Assembly: GCF_018390535.1 (NCBI RefSeq)
Contig: NZ_JAHBBW010000005.1
Location: forward strand, 1 to 64,000
Origin: Bacteroides propionicigenes
GTDB lineage: Bacteria; Bacteroidota; Bacteroidia; Bacteroidales; Bacteroidaceae
Length of the DNA: 64,000 bases
Reading direction: 5' to 3'
Every line of letters begins with the position of its first letter. Position 1 is the first letter of the stretch. This document shows positions 8,730-18,340 of this stretch, in pieces. The translations under genes were made by a program, and so were the position numbers. The notes under the pieces were generated by a model. It made no database searches and was not told where the DNA came from. It saw only the letters and a list, made by a program, of their open reading frames with translations.

Positions 8730-8774
8730 ATTGTCTTCATTTGTAATTATAACAATAAAGGACCGAAAAGGTTG

Positions 8775-9944
8775 TTACTTCAGCCAAGTGGCACGCTTCC
8801 ACAGATACTCCAACGGCCCGTGCGTATGGCGCTTCATCCACCAACGGCAGAAAGCGAGTTGCAGTACAAAAAGCCCGATGCCTGCCAGACAACTGGCGGT
8901 GATGCCCCAGTGAGTATGGAGGCCCAGCCCCCAGTTATAGAACAGGAAAGAACCGATGATGCTCTGCGTGATGTAGTTCGTGAGGCTCATCTTCCCGTAA
9001 GGGGTAATCTTCATCATCAGCCCGCGCAGATTGGTCCGGTAGAAAGCGAAGATGACGCCCGAAACCAGTACCAGCATGAATGAGAACTTGGACAGGGAAG
9101 TGATAATAAGGCTCAGCGGAGCAAGCACAGACTTGTCAGCGATGAAGTCCGGCAACATATTGCCCAGCCCGTACAGCGGGAAGAAAGCGACAAGGGCACC
9201 GCAAAGCACCTTATTCCAGAACTTTATGTTCTCTTGCAGGAAAAGCCCCCGACGGCCTATCAGCATACCGAACAGGAAGAGCGCAGCCGTCTGGAACACG
9301 CGGGCATTGTCCCAAGCCCAAGCAAGACTGGCGAGCTGCCCCTCCCACAGATTGACACGCAGGGTTTCGAGGAACGTTCCGTGGCTCTGCATCTCGAAAG
9401 TGGCCTGCCAGAAACTATCCGACGGAATGGACGGTGTCACGAAAGAGGAGTCCGCGCAAGCGCGTATCACGTAGTAAAGCGGCAACGGCTGTATCAACAG
9501 TACGCAGCCCAAGAGGAAGACCCACTTGTCTTTCATCCGGCAAGTCAGCGGCAGGATGAAGCCCATCAGCGAATAAAGCACCAACACCTCGCCCGTAAAA
9601 AAAGCGGCATTGAAATTGCCGATGATGAACAGTAGTACCAACCGCCAACAGAAACGTAAACGGAAATCATTGCCGCGCACACGCCGGTTATTGTCTTGGA
9701 CGAAGAAACTGAACCCGAATAGCAATGCGAACACAGCGTATGCCTTCCCGCCGAACATGAAGAAAAGCCCGTCCCAAATGGCCTTATCGGAGAAATTGAG
9801 CCACGCGCTCTGAGTGGCAGTGTCCGGATAGGAATAGAAATTGAAATGTTCGATAGAGTGCAAAACGATGATGCCCATAACGGCAAGCCCGCGCAGCGCA
9901 TCGGCTACGTCAATCCTTGTGTGTTTTTCTAACTTTTGTGTCAT
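8775..9944 (-). CDS. DUF418-family membrane protein
   Basis: A 389-residue polytopic membrane protein that starts with RIDVADALRGLAVMGIIVLHS. This RxxxxDxLRG segment is typical of DUF418 and related acyltransferase-3-like proteins. About ten hydrophobic segments follow, and the C-terminal part (about 230-380) matches the DUF418 region, ending FCRWWMKRHTHGPLEYLWK. It may acylate or transport an envelope component, but no substrate can be read from the sequence. It heads the minus-strand group DUF418-pdxH-DUF2776. Confidence 0.8.
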   Translation of the reverse strand: MTQKLEKHTRIDVADALRGLAVMGIIVLHSIEHFNFYSYPDTATQSAWLNFSDKAIWDGLFFMFGGKAYAVFALLFGFSFFVQDNNRRVRGNDFRLRFCWRLVLLFIIGNFNAAFFTGEVLVLYSLMGFILPLTCRMKDKWVFLLGCVLLIQPLPLYYVIRACADSSFVTPSIPSDSFWQATFEMQSHGTFLETLRVNLWEGQLASLAWAWDNARVFQTAALFLFGMLIGRRGLFLQENIKFWNKVLCGALVAFFPLYGLGNMLPDFIADKSVLAPLSLIITSLSKFSFMLVLVSGVIFAFYRTNLRGLMMKITPYGKMSLTNYITQSIIGSFLFYNWGLGLHTHWGITASCLAGIGLFVLQLAFCRWWMKRHTHGPLEYLWKRATWLK

Positions 9945-9994
9945 GATATCAGTGTAAATTTATTAGAGATAAATGCTTTTTTGTATTAAAAATG

Positions 9995-10002
9995 CAAATA
10001 TA
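9995..10002 (-). promoter_or_regulatory. Putative -7 box for DUF418-pdxH
   Basis: Minus-strand TATATTTG lies 51 bases ahead of the ATG at 9944. The rest of the 220-base divergent gap (to 10164) is AT-rich, with an inverted repeat AATATTAC (10059-10066) / GTAATATT (10091-10098) ahead of the GH3 gene. No perfect plus-strand -7 box was found for GH3; TTTATTTG near 10114 has one mismatch. Confidence 0.4.
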
Positions 10003-10164
10003 GAATTTATTATCTGATTTTGGGAAATCATAATCAGTGCAAAAAGTTTAATCAATGTAATATTACTCTAACTTTTCTTCTTATTACTTCGTAATATTAT
10101 TTTTTTTTATTTTATTTGTATATCACAATCAATCCATTTTTTTTATTAAAACACTAAAAACAAC

Positions 10165-12828
10165 ATGACAAAAAAGAGTATCTTATTGTGTGGTGTGCTG
10201 GCTCTCCTTCTATGGACAGCATGCTCGGAAACAGAGAAGTATCAGTATCCGTTTCAGAATCCTAAACTAAAAGTAGAAGAACGTGTTGACAATTTGATGT
10301 CGTTGCTCACCCTCCAAGAGAAAGTCAGCATGATGATTAACCGTTCATTGGCTATCGAGCGATTGGGTATTCCTGCCTATAATTGGTGGGGAGAAGCCTG
10401 CCACGGTCTGATAGCAGGCGGAGTTACCGTATTTCCTCAATCCATCGCATTGGCCGCCACTTTTGATGACCCTTCACAGCTGACCACCTATACAATGGTG
10501 TCGGACGAAGCGCGTGCACGCTACAACACCTTGCCGCTTGACGGTGATATAGGTCCCTACGTATCAGCCATCCCTAATCTTACTTTTTGGGCTCCAAATA
10601 TCAACATCTTCCGAGACCCCCGTTGGGGAAGAGGTCAAGAAACTTATGGAGAGGATCCCTTCCTGATGTCAAGAATGGGCTTAAATGTCGTATTGGGAAT
10701 GCAAGGCGATGATGAACATTATTATAAAACACACGCCTGTGCCAAACATTATGGAGTACATAGTGGTCCAGAACCACTACGCCATGAATTCAATGCCGTG
10801 GTTTCGATGCGTGACTTATGGGAAACGTATCTCCCTGCTTTCGAGACACTGGTAGTTAAAGGAAATGTACGTGAAGTAATGTGTGCATACAGTGCCTATG
10901 AAGGTGAACCATGCTGTGCCAGCAATCGTTTATTGGTAGATATATTACGTAATCGCTGGGGATTTGACGGAATGGTGGTAAGCGACTGCGATGCCATCAA
11001 TGACTTTTATGTGAAAGGTCGCCACGAGACACATCCGAATGCAGCCGCAGCCAGTGCAGATGCAGTACTGACCGGTACAGACCTGGAATGCGGACGAAGC
11101 TACAATGCATTGATAGAAGCCGTAGAGAAAGGCATCATCAAGGAAAAAGATTTAGACGTTTCTTTGCGCCGTATCCTTACCGAACGTTTTCGCTTAGGAT
11201 TACTGGACCCTGCCAAATATGTACCTTATTCCAAAATACCGGGCAGTGTGATTGATTGTCAGGAACATCGGGACCATGCTTTGAAGATGGCTCACGAATC
11301 ACAGGTTCTCTTAAAAAATGAAGGTAACATACTGCCATTGGACAAAAACATCAAATCTATTGCCGTAGTTGGTCCTAACATCAACGACTCCATTATGATG
11401 CGTGGCAACTACAGCGGCTCGCCTACTCATTGCATCACCATTTTGCAAGGTCTTCAAAACAAGCTGCCCAATACTCGTATCATCTCCGAGCGTGGCAGTG
11501 AAATCGATTCTGATTATTTGCAAATACCGCAAATACACCTGGTAAAGCATGATACACAAAAAGGATTTTTGGCCCAATACTATGCCACACCCGACTTTTC
11601 AGGAGAAGTAATCAATACAAGCCATACAGAAACAATCAACTTCCGTACAGAAGGCGGATACGGTTTTGGAAAAGATGTACCTTCTTCAGATTTTAGCGCC
11701 AAATATTCCGGAACATACGTTCCTGATTTCACCGGTACTCTTTGCTTCTCTGTCAGGGGTGACAATTATGTACTAAAGGTTAATAATAAAAAGATAGGCG
11801 AATATGCTCCCAAGGAGTTGTCGTTTAAATATACTCCGGGGATGGAACTTACAGAAGCTCAACGCCGAGAGTTTACTGCATCTATGAAAGGCAGACGTGG
11901 TTCCATTTATACACTTCAAGTAAAAGAAGGCGAAACCTATCAGATTGCCCTTGACTATAAATCCGGTAAAGAAGGAAGAGTCTCACAACTCTCTGTTGAT
12001 ATGTATGAACGCAAACTGGCGGAATTTGAGGAATTGAAAGAGAAAATTAAGGATGTTGAGGTCATTATATATGTAGGTGGAATTACTCCCACACAAGAAG
12101 GTGAAGGACATGAGCGTGCGAGAATTGAGTTGCCTGATGTGCAAAAGCGTTTCTTAAAAGCAATGCGCGAAACCGGCAAACCTGTAATCTATGTAAACTG
12201 TTCCGGTAGTGCCGTAGCATTAGCTGACATTGATTATGCATACGATGCACTTTTGCAAGCTTGGTATCCGGGTCAAGAAGGAGGTACAGCCGTTGCCGAC
12301 GTACTGTTTGGAGATTATAATCCTTCCGGAAAACTTCCGGTAACATTCTACAAGTCAACGGAACAGTTACCCGAATTCACCAATTACAGCATGGATAACC
12401 GTACTTATCGCTATTTTAAAGGTGAACCTCAATATGCATTTGGTTATGGGTTGAGTTATACAAATTTTAAATTTGGTGCAGCAACCCTCTCTTCCAATTC
12501 TATTAAGGCTGGTGAGAAAGTAGAAATTACCATTCCTGTAACCAATGCCGGTAAAATGGATGGTGCTGAAATAGTACAAGTATATGTTAAAAGTCTGACC
12601 AATCCTAATGCACCTATCAAATCACTTAAAGGCTACGTACGTCAGGATATAAAAGCGGGTAAAAGTGAAAAGGTGAAAATCACACTCGAACCTGAATCGT
12701 TTGCTTATTATAATGCAGATGTGGACGGATTGAAAATTTTCCCCGGTAAATATCAAATATTGTATGGTAATTCCTCGCGGGATATAGACTTAAAGTCATT
12801 GGATTTGGAAGTTACACCTGCCGTATAA
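10165..12828 (+). CDS. GH3 beta-glycosidase lipoprotein with PA14 insertion (beta-xylosidase/beta-glucosidase-like)
   Basis: This 887-residue protein starts with a lipoprotein signal, the lipid Cys probably C20 in LLLWTAC. Acidic residues follow (SETE), which in Bacteroidetes favours surface export. The GH3 N-domain spans about 35-300, with the nucleophile expected at D274 in VVSDCDAI; SDC rather than SDW is common in beta-xylosidase/arabinofuranosidase branches. A PA14-like domain (about 450-600) is inserted in the GH3 C-domain, and a fibronectin-like domain (about 790-865) closes the protein. It probably trims plant beta-glycans; a xylose operon lies 40 kb away. There is no SusC/SusD pair here, and exact specificity is unresolved. 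Confidence 0.88.
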   Translation: MTKKSILLCGVLALLLWTACSETEKYQYPFQNPKLKVEERVDNLMSLLTLQEKVSMMINRSLAIERLGIPAYNWWGEACHGLIAGGVTVFPQSIALAATFDDPSQLTTYTMVSDEARARYNTLPLDGDIGPYVSAIPNLTFWAPNINIFRDPRWGRGQETYGEDPFLMSRMGLNVVLGMQGDDEHYYKTHACAKHYGVHSGPEPLRHEFNAVVSMRDLWETYLPAFETLVVKGNVREVMCAYSAYEGEPCCASNRLLVDILRNRWGFDGMVVSDCDAINDFYVKGRHETHPNAAAASADAVLTGTDLECGRSYNALIEAVEKGIIKEKDLDVSLRRILTERFRLGLLDPAKYVPYSKIPGSVIDCQEHRDHALKMAHESQVLLKNEGNILPLDKNIKSIAVVGPNINDSIMMRGNYSGSPTHCITILQGLQNKLPNTRIISERGSEIDSDYLQIPQIHLVKHDTQKGFLAQYYATPDFSGEVINTSHTETINFRTEGGYGFGKDVPSSDFSAKYSGTYVPDFTGTLCFSVRGDNYVLKVNNKKIGEYAPKELSFKYTPGMELTEAQRREFTASMKGRRGSIYTLQVKEGETYQIALDYKSGKEGRVSQLSVDMYERKLAEFEELKEKIKDVEVIIYVGGITPTQEGEGHERARIELPDVQKRFLKAMRETGKPVIYVNCSGSAVALADIDYAYDALLQAWYPGQEGGTAVADVLFGDYNPSGKLPVTFYKSTEQLPEFTNYSMDNRTYRYFKGEPQYAFGYGLSYTNFKFGAATLSSNSIKAGEKVEITIPVTNAGKMDGAEIVQVYVKSLTNPNAPIKSLKGYVRQDIKAGKSEKVKITLEPESFAYYNADVDGLKIFPGKYQILYGNSSRDIDLKSLDLEVTPAV

Positions 12829-12902
12829 TAAGCGAATGATGTAACAGCATTCTTTAACGGATCACTTCCTTGCTATATATAGCAATAGAAAGACAGAATT
12901 TG

Positions 12903-12948
12903 GGGATATTCCTTAAAATTAGAACATAAGGAATATCCCTATTCTTTT
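12903..12948 (+). terminator. Terminator of the GH3 gene
   Basis: A 13-bp perfect stem, GGGATATTCCTTA (12903-12915) with TAAGGAATATCCC (12927-12939), is followed by TATTCTTTT. It begins 75 bases after the GH3 stop codon. Confidence 0.85.
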
Positions 12949-13007
12949 GCATTATAACTATTATCTTTGCCCCATGACTTACAAAAAGGCTTTATTAGTA
13001 TAAGCCT

Positions 13008-13116
13008 ATAAATAAAAGCACTTCCAACGTTCGCTTACGGAGGAAGTGCTTACACAAAAACTAAACTAGACTTAACTAAACTATTCTATTGGGGGAGTTT
13101 CACAACTCCTATCTGT
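13008..13116 (-). ncRNA. Candidate small RNA of about 110 nt
   Basis: On the minus strand a TACCTTTG box (13130-13123) predicts a start near 13116. Next comes a small stem GGAGTT/AACTCC (13109-13094) and a spacer with two TAGTTTAGTT repeats. It ends with a strong stem AAGCACTTCC (13051-13042) / GGAAGTGCTT (13025-13016) followed by TTTTATTTA. No ORF of meaningful size is present. It lies between the GH3 terminator and the 3' end of the LytTR regulator gene. It could instead be the regulator operon's terminator with a chance promoter match. The 382-base gap also holds a TATCTTTG match at 12962-12969 and a weak stem AGGCTT/AAGCCT (12987-13007). Confidence 0.55.
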
Positions 13117-13122
13117 TCGCCG

Positions 13123-13151
13123 CAAAGGTAAAAAAACATCTTTTAATATGC
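13123..13151 (-). promoter_or_regulatory. Promoter for the candidate small RNA
   Basis: The -7 box TACCTTTG (13130-13123) is preceded, 20 bases upstream on the minus strand, by ATTG at the -33 position (one mismatch to TTTG, at about 13154-13151). Confidence 0.5.
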
Positions 13152-13210
13152 AATAGGATATTATTAGAAATCGACCATTTTCAATAAAACATATACGAAT
13201 GGGTGTCTTT

Positions 13211-13912
13211 TTAACTCCTTTTATTAAGAAAATCTTGAAAAACTTGCTTATAGCTGTCACTGATAGGAATGTAGTTCTTGCCAAAGACAATACGTCCGCG
13301 GTCGATGATACGTATTTTATCCTTTTGGACAATGTAGGAACGGTGTACACGCATGAAGCGCGAAGCGGGCAGAAGTTCTTCCATGGATTTCATGCTCATG
13401 AGTGAGAGGATGGGCTTGGGAGAGTTCTCTTCGTAGATTTTGATATAGTCTTTCAGCCCTTCGATGTAAAGGATGTTTTTCAGCTCCACTTGTACAAGCT
13501 TGTAATCGCTTTTTACGAAGATACTTTCGATTTCCTCTTTGGGTTGTTGCAAGAGTTCAAACCATTGTACGGCCTTATTGGCGGCTTGCAGGAAATCTAC
13601 ATACGAGATGGGTTTCAGCAAGTAGTCGAGCGCATTGACCTTGTAGCCATCTATGGCATATTGGTCGAAGGCGGTGGTGAAAACAACGCGGGTATGCGTA
13701 TCTACCATTTTAGAGAACTCCAGCCCGTTGAGTTCGGGCATTTGGATGTCGAGGAACAGAAGGTCGACAGCCTTGTCCGACAGGTCGTTCATAGCCTGTA
13801 CCGCACTGGAGTATTTACCTGTGAGTTCTAAAAACGGGGTTTTGTTGGCGTAACTCTCCAAAAGATTCAGGGCCAACGGTTCGTCATCTACAATTGCGCA
13901 CTTCAAATTCAT
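13211..13912 (-). CDS. LytTR-family response regulator
   Basis: The 233-residue protein has a CheY-like receiver (1-120) with acidic residues D9 and D10 and the phosphoacceptor D55 in LLFLDIQMPELNG. A C-terminal LytTR DNA-binding domain (about 140-228) contains YKLVQVELKNILYIEG and RFMRVHRSYIVQKDKI. It starts one base after the sensor kinase stop, so the two are translationally linked and surely partners. As the last gene of the tolC-macA-macB group it probably controls that same efflux operon; the target site is not identified. Confidence 0.93.
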   Translation of the reverse strand: MNLKCAIVDDEPLALNLLESYANKTPFLELTGKYSSAVQAMNDLSDKAVDLLFLDIQMPELNGLEFSKMVDTHTRVVFTTAFDQYAIDGYKVNALDYLLKPISYVDFLQAANKAVQWFELLQQPKEEIESIFVKSDYKLVQVELKNILYIEGLKDYIKIYEENSPKPILSLMSMKSMEELLPASRFMRVHRSYIVQKDKIRIIDRGRIVFGKNYIPISDSYKQVFQDFLNKRS

Positions 13913-13913
13913 A

Positions 13914-14981
13914 TTATCCGTGATTGATTACTAATACTGATTTATATTCTTTTCCATCCTCACTTACGCCATGCAGCCATTGGTACTGACCGGGGTAGGT
14001 CAGCTCCAAACGCTTGTGCACCTGTTCCAGACCGATGCCGCTTCCACTCTTGTCGGCTTCGTCTTTAGGGTGGTGGCTATTGGCGATTTCACACCGTACC
14101 TCATCGGCGCTTTCACTGAAGTAGATGCGGATATAACTGGGCTCGGTGGGAGAGATGCCATGCTTGAACGCATTCTCTATAAGAGAAATAAATATCAGCG
14201 GAGCAATCTCCGTAGGGCTGTCCGGACGAATGTCGAAACGTGTTTCGACGGTAACATTGGAGGAGAGGCGGATGCGCATCAGTGCGATGTAATTCTTGAT
14301 GAAATCCATTTCTTTGCCCAATGCTACGAAGTTTTGCTGATTATCGTAGAGTACGTGACGCAGAAGGCGGCTCAGTTCTTGTACGGCAACTTGCGCCTTG
14401 TCCGCATCAAAGGCTATGAGGGCATAGATGTTGTTCAGCGTATTGAGCAAGAAATGAGGATTGAGCTGATTGCGCAGGTTCTTCAATTCCGCTTCCGTAC
14501 GACTTTTCTCGGCTTCGCGACGGGCGGCTTCTACTTGTACCCAACGCCCGCTAAGGCGGATAGCCGCACTCAACCCTACGGTAAGTATCATGGAGAATAA
14601 ATCGCGCATGATGAATATCCACTTCGGCGGTCCCATGTGTCGTCTGCCCTCGTTCGCGTCTTTTACATAAGTATGGAATGCGTACTCCTGCCAGAAGTGC
14701 ACTCCGGCGGTAACACAGACTATCAGCAAGACGTTCAGCAACAGATATTTCCTGATGCGCCCCTCGAACAGGTAATGAGGAATGAGGAAACAGTAGTTAC
14801 TGTAGAACACAATGAGGAACGAGAGCGGAACGACACTGCCATGACGCAGATATTCCATCAGCGTAATGGTGAATCCGCTGCGTGTCATCATCACGAAAGG
14901 AAATGCAAACACAATTCCCCAGCCGATGATGTGAATCAGGGCTTCAATGATGCGTGAACGTGAGTAGAGAAATTGTTTCAT
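13914..14981 (-). CDS. LytS/YehU-type sensor histidine kinase
   Basis: This 355-residue membrane kinase has about four N-terminal helices (15-35, 50-70, 78-98, 125-145) and no periplasmic sensor domain of note. A coiled segment (150-170) is followed by the His-kinase domain, with the phosphorylated H176 in LNPHFLLNTLNNIY. The ATP-binding part includes PLIFISLIENAFKHGI and GSGIGLEQVHKRL. It probably senses an envelope or membrane signal and phosphorylates the adjacent LytTR regulator. The permease gene ends 29 bases upstream, so it belongs to the efflux operon. Confidence 0.92.
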   Translation of the reverse strand: MKQFLYSRSRIIEALIHIIGWGIVFAFPFVMMTRSGFTITLMEYLRHGSVVPLSFLIVFYSNYCFLIPHYLFEGRIRKYLLLNVLLIVCVTAGVHFWQEYAFHTYVKDANEGRRHMGPPKWIFIMRDLFSMILTVGLSAAIRLSGRWVQVEAARREAEKSRTEAELKNLRNQLNPHFLLNTLNNIYALIAFDADKAQVAVQELSRLLRHVLYDNQQNFVALGKEMDFIKNYIALMRIRLSSNVTVETRFDIRPDSPTEIAPLIFISLIENAFKHGISPTEPSYIRIYFSESADEVRCEIANSHHPKDEADKSGSGIGLEQVHKRLELTYPGQYQWLHGVSEDGKEYKSVLVINHG

Positions 14982-15010
14982 ATGAATGCAAAGATAGTCT
15001 TTTTTAGCGA

Positions 15011-16231
15011 TTACTCATACCGTATAGCTTCTATCGGATCCAAGTCTGCGGCTTTTTTGGCAGGATACCACCCGAAGAACACTCCCGTCACCGTACAAAC
15101 GGCGAAACTGAGGAACACGCTCCACGCTTGTATGTAAATGGGCCAATGAGCCACACTCTTCACTATCCAGCTTGCACCGCAGCCGATAATGACACCGATA
15201 AGTCCGCCTGTGATACTGATAAGGATGGCTTCAATAAGGAACTGCGACAGAATATCCACCCCTCTGGCACCCACACTCATACGCAAGCCGATTTCACGGG
15301 TGCGCTCCGTTACGGACACATACATGATGTTCATAATACCGATGCCGCCTACTACCAGCGATATGCCTGCAATGCAGGCGAGTAGCGTGGTCATCAGGTC
15401 GGTGGTGGTATTCAGCATCGAACTGAGCTCCTGCTGGCTGCGTATGGTGAAATCATCGTCGTCATTGTCTTTCAGCTTATGGTTGCGACGCAGAATTTTG
15501 GTAATTTCATCGGTGGCATTGTCCGTCATGTCCTCGGTGAGTGCGGAGGCGAAGATGCCTTGCAGGTAGGTCTGAGCAAGCAAACGCTTCATTACGGTGG
15601 TGTAAGGGGCAAGTACAACGTCGTCTTGGTCCATACCCATACTGTTGTAACCTTTTGCCTTGAGTACACCCACCACGCGGAAAGGCACTTGGTTGAAGCG
15701 GATAATGCGTCCTACGGGGTCCTCTCCATTGGGGAAAAGATTATCCTGTATCGTCTTGCCGATGACACATACTTTGGCGGAGGTCTGTATATCGGTTTCG
15801 GTAAACATCGTGCCGTTGTCCACCGTAAGCTGCCTGATTTCGAGATAGTCCGTACCTACGCCGCTTACAGAAGAGGGGTAGTTGTTGTTGCCCGCGATAA
15901 GCTGTCCCGAAGAGGAGACGTTGGGGCTGACTGCAGACAGGAAGTTCGTTTCGTTGCGCAGCGCCTCGTAGTCAGCAAGCTTTAGTGTCTGCATGGCACT
16001 GGGGTCTTGGCGGACACCGCCACGCATATCCGCTCCCGGATGAATCATTATCATATTAGAGCCCATTTCGGAGATTTGCGCCTGAATACTTTTCTTCGAA
16101 CCTTGCCCGATAGCGAGCATCGTGATGACGGATGCCACACCGATGATGATGCCCAACATGGTGAGGAATGCCCGCAGCTTATTGTTGGCAAGTGCCCGGA
16201 GAGCTATTTTGAAAAGGTTGGTTCCATTCAT
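15011..16231 (-). CDS. MacB-like ABC transporter permease
   Basis: A 406-residue permease of the MacB/FtsX type. One N-terminal helix (about 18-40, MLGIIIGVASVITMLAIGQG) is followed by a large periplasmic domain (about 50-275). Three C-terminal helices follow (about 283-303, 330-355, 370-392), and the protein ends YPAKKAADLDPIEAIRYE, as is typical of the family. The ATPase is separate (gene upstream), unlike E. coli MacB where both are fused. With the MacA-like adaptor and TolC it should form a tripartite pump or mechanotransducer exporting a periplasmic substrate. Confidence 0.92.
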   Translation of the reverse strand: MNGTNLFKIALRALANNKLRAFLTMLGIIIGVASVITMLAIGQGSKKSIQAQISEMGSNMIMIHPGADMRGGVRQDPSAMQTLKLADYEALRNETNFLSAVSPNVSSSGQLIAGNNNYPSSVSGVGTDYLEIRQLTVDNGTMFTETDIQTSAKVCVIGKTIQDNLFPNGEDPVGRIIRFNQVPFRVVGVLKAKGYNSMGMDQDDVVLAPYTTVMKRLLAQTYLQGIFASALTEDMTDNATDEITKILRRNHKLKDNDDDDFTIRSQQELSSMLNTTTDLMTTLLACIAGISLVVGGIGIMNIMYVSVTERTREIGLRMSVGARGVDILSQFLIEAILISITGGLIGVIIGCGASWIVKSVAHWPIYIQAWSVFLSFAVCTVTGVFFGWYPAKKAADLDPIEAIRYE

Positions 16232-16277
16232 TAGTTTACTGTTTTATGAAATTATTTTAGTCTTACACGAAACTGTG

Positions 16278-17024
16278 TTAATCATCCTCTTGCTTGGGCA
16301 ATGCCGCCAATGTCTCGGCGGCATTCAGAATATCGGGATTGACTTTGTCATCTTTCACTTGTCCGTCGCGCAATACGATGTTGCGGCTGCTGTATTGGGC
16401 TATCTCCGGATTGTGCGTTACGAAGATGATGGTACGTCCCTCGGTATGCAGCTTTTGGAAAAGCACCAGAATCTCGAACGAGGTTCGTGTGTCCAGATTA
16501 CCGGTGGCTTCGTCTGCCAATATTACGGCAGGATCGTTCACCAGTGCGCGGGCAATGGCCACACGTTGCATCTGACCGCCGGACATCTGATTGGACTTGT
16601 GTTCCAGACGGTCGCCCAGTCCTACGGCTTTCAGTGCTTCAACAGCCCGTTTGCGGCGTTCGGAAGCCGATATGGAGGAGTTGTACATCAACGGCAATTC
16701 CACGTTCTCTACGGCTGTAGTTTTGGGCAGCAAATTGTAGTTTTGGAAAACGAAACCTATTTTACGGTTGCGAAGTACGGCACGTTGGGACTTGCTCATG
16801 GTGCGGATGGAGATACCGTCTAACAGGTACTCGCCTACCGTAGGTGTGTCCAGACAGCCGAGTATGTTCAACAACGTTGACTTTCCCGAACCGGATGTAC
16901 CCATAATCGTGACGAACTCTCCTTCATTGATGGAGAACGATACGCCCCGCAGTGCATGTACCGTTTCGTCTCCCACATGGAAGTTGCGCTTTATATTCTG
17001 AAGTTCAATTACGGCTTTGCTCAT
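16278..17024 (-). CDS. ABC transporter ATP-binding protein (MacB/LolD-type)
   Basis: A 248-residue ATPase that powers the adjacent MacB-like permease. Walker A is GTSGSGKST at 42-50, the signature is [15 protein letters not shown] and Walker B is VILADEAT, followed by the FVTHNPEIA switch. The short C-terminal tail carries no extra domain. It lies 27 bases downstream of the adaptor gene and 46 bases upstream of the permease gene in the same transcriptional unit. Confidence 0.95.
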   Translation of the reverse strand: MSKAVIELQNIKRNFHVGDETVHALRGVSFSINEGEFVTIMGTSGSGKSTLLNILGCLDTPTVGEYLLDGISIRTMSKSQRAVLRNRKIGFVFQNYNLLPKTTAVENVELPLMYNSSISASERRKRAVEALKAVGLGDRLEHKSNQMSGGQMQRVAIARALVNDPAVILADEATGNLDTRTSFEILVLFQKLHTEGRTIIFVTHNPEIAQYSSRNIVLRDGQVKDDKVNPDILNAAETLAALPKQEDD

Positions 17025-17051
17025 GATTAATGATATATGTTTGTAAAATTA

Positions 17052-18275
17052 TCATTTACTCTTCTTCTTGTTTCCTCCCGGAGGACCCGGCATGAAAGGG
17101 CTCTTCTCGCCGCTTGCTTCCTGTGGCATACCTGCTACACCTTCTCCCGGCATACGTCCTATGGTGGCTTCAGTCACTACCACTGCGCCTTCATTGATGC
17201 CGCTGATAATTTCCGTGTTGATGCCGTTGGAAATGCCCACCACTACCGGATGCGCGGTGAATGTATTCCCTTCACGAGTCCAGAGTTTGTACTCGCCATG
17301 ACAGTCTTTCACGATGTCATCGTCACCGATAAGCGGCTTTTCGGGAGTGAAGCGAAGAGCACGCGCAGGAACGGAAAGAACATCTTTACGGTCGAGCGTG
17401 TAAATCGTGACATTCGCCGTCAGACGAGGTTTCAGCTTCAGGTCGGGGTTGGGGGCGGAGATAACCACTTCGTAGGTAACGACTGTTGTGGATGTGCCGG
17501 TAGAGCTTGTAGAACTGTCCTCTCCCAAACGGATTTGCGTTACAGTACCTTCAAACGTATCGTTAGGATAAGCATCTACGGTAAATGTTACGCGCTGCCC
17601 TTCTTCCACACCGCCTATATCGGCTTCATCCACATCGGCCACCACCTGCATCTGTGTCAGGTCGGCGGCAATGGTAAACAGGGTAGGAGTCTCAAAGCCG
17701 GATGCCACCGTCTGTCCTTCTTCTACCGCACGGTTGATGACTACCCCGTCAATGGGCGAGGTGATTGTAGCGTATGACAGGTTGCGCTCCGCCTTTGCCA
17801 GCGATGCCTGGCTGCTTTCGTAGTTGCTTTTGGCTTTCTCGTAATTGTAGACAGACTGCTCGTAATCGGTGTCACTGATGAGTTGTTTCTCGTGCAATCC
17901 CCGGTTGCGTTCGTAGTTCTTTTTCTGATACTCGTATTCAGCTTTTGCACCGTTGTATGCGGCACGTTGTGAAGCCACCTCGCTTTGCAGTGTCACGCGG
18001 TCCATTTCAGCTATTAGCTGGCCTTTGGTGACTACGGAATTGTAATCGGCATATATTTTGTCGATGATGCCGCTGACCTGCGTGCCGACTTCCACTTCTG
18101 TTACCGGTTCGATTGTGCCGGTGGCGGTTACCGATTCCGATATCTCACCTTTGGTTACGGTGGCTGTCTCATAGGTCACCTTATGCTTGGCTTTGGAGCC
18201 GCCGAAGAGCCAGAAGCCTGCACAGGCCACTACAACGACAATTGCAGTGATGAGGATAATTTTCTTCTTGTTCAT
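17052..18275 (-). CDS. MacA/HlyD-like periplasmic adaptor protein
   Basis: The 407-residue membrane fusion protein begins with an uncleaved-looking N-terminal helix (5-24, IILITAIVVVVACAGFWLF). Lipoyl/barrel-sandwich halves flank a helical hairpin of about 90-185. Beta-barrel and membrane-proximal domains follow, with a Lys-rich tail. It should bridge the inner-membrane MacB-like complex to TolC in the periplasm. The gene lies 65 bases after tolC and 27 before the ATPase gene. Confidence 0.92.
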   Translation of the reverse strand: MNKKKIILITAIVVVVACAGFWLFGGSKAKHKVTYETATVTKGEISESVTATGTIEPVTEVEVGTQVSGIIDKIYADYNSVVTKGQLIAEMDRVTLQSEVASQRAAYNGAKAEYEYQKKNYERNRGLHEKQLISDTDYEQSVYNYEKAKSNYESSQASLAKAERNLSYATITSPIDGVVINRAVEEGQTVASGFETPTLFTIAADLTQMQVVADVDEADIGGVEEGQRVTFTVDAYPNDTFEGTVTQIRLGEDSSTSSTGTSTTVVTYEVVISAPNPDLKLKPRLTANVTIYTLDRKDVLSVPARALRFTPEKPLIGDDDIVKDCHGEYKLWTREGNTFTAHPVVVGISNGINTEIISGINEGAVVVTEATIGRMPGEGVAGMPQEASGEKSPFMPGPPGGNKKKSK

Positions 18276-18340
18276 ACTCTATATGTCTTTATTGATTTGT
18301 TTAATCTTACTTGATATATCTTTTTACTTTCGGAGATTTA

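Noticed and set aside
12962..12969. Plus-strand TATCTTTG as a promoter after the GH3 terminator
   Set aside because: No -33 box at proper spacing and no gene or convincing RNA structure downstream on that strand; kept only as a remark.
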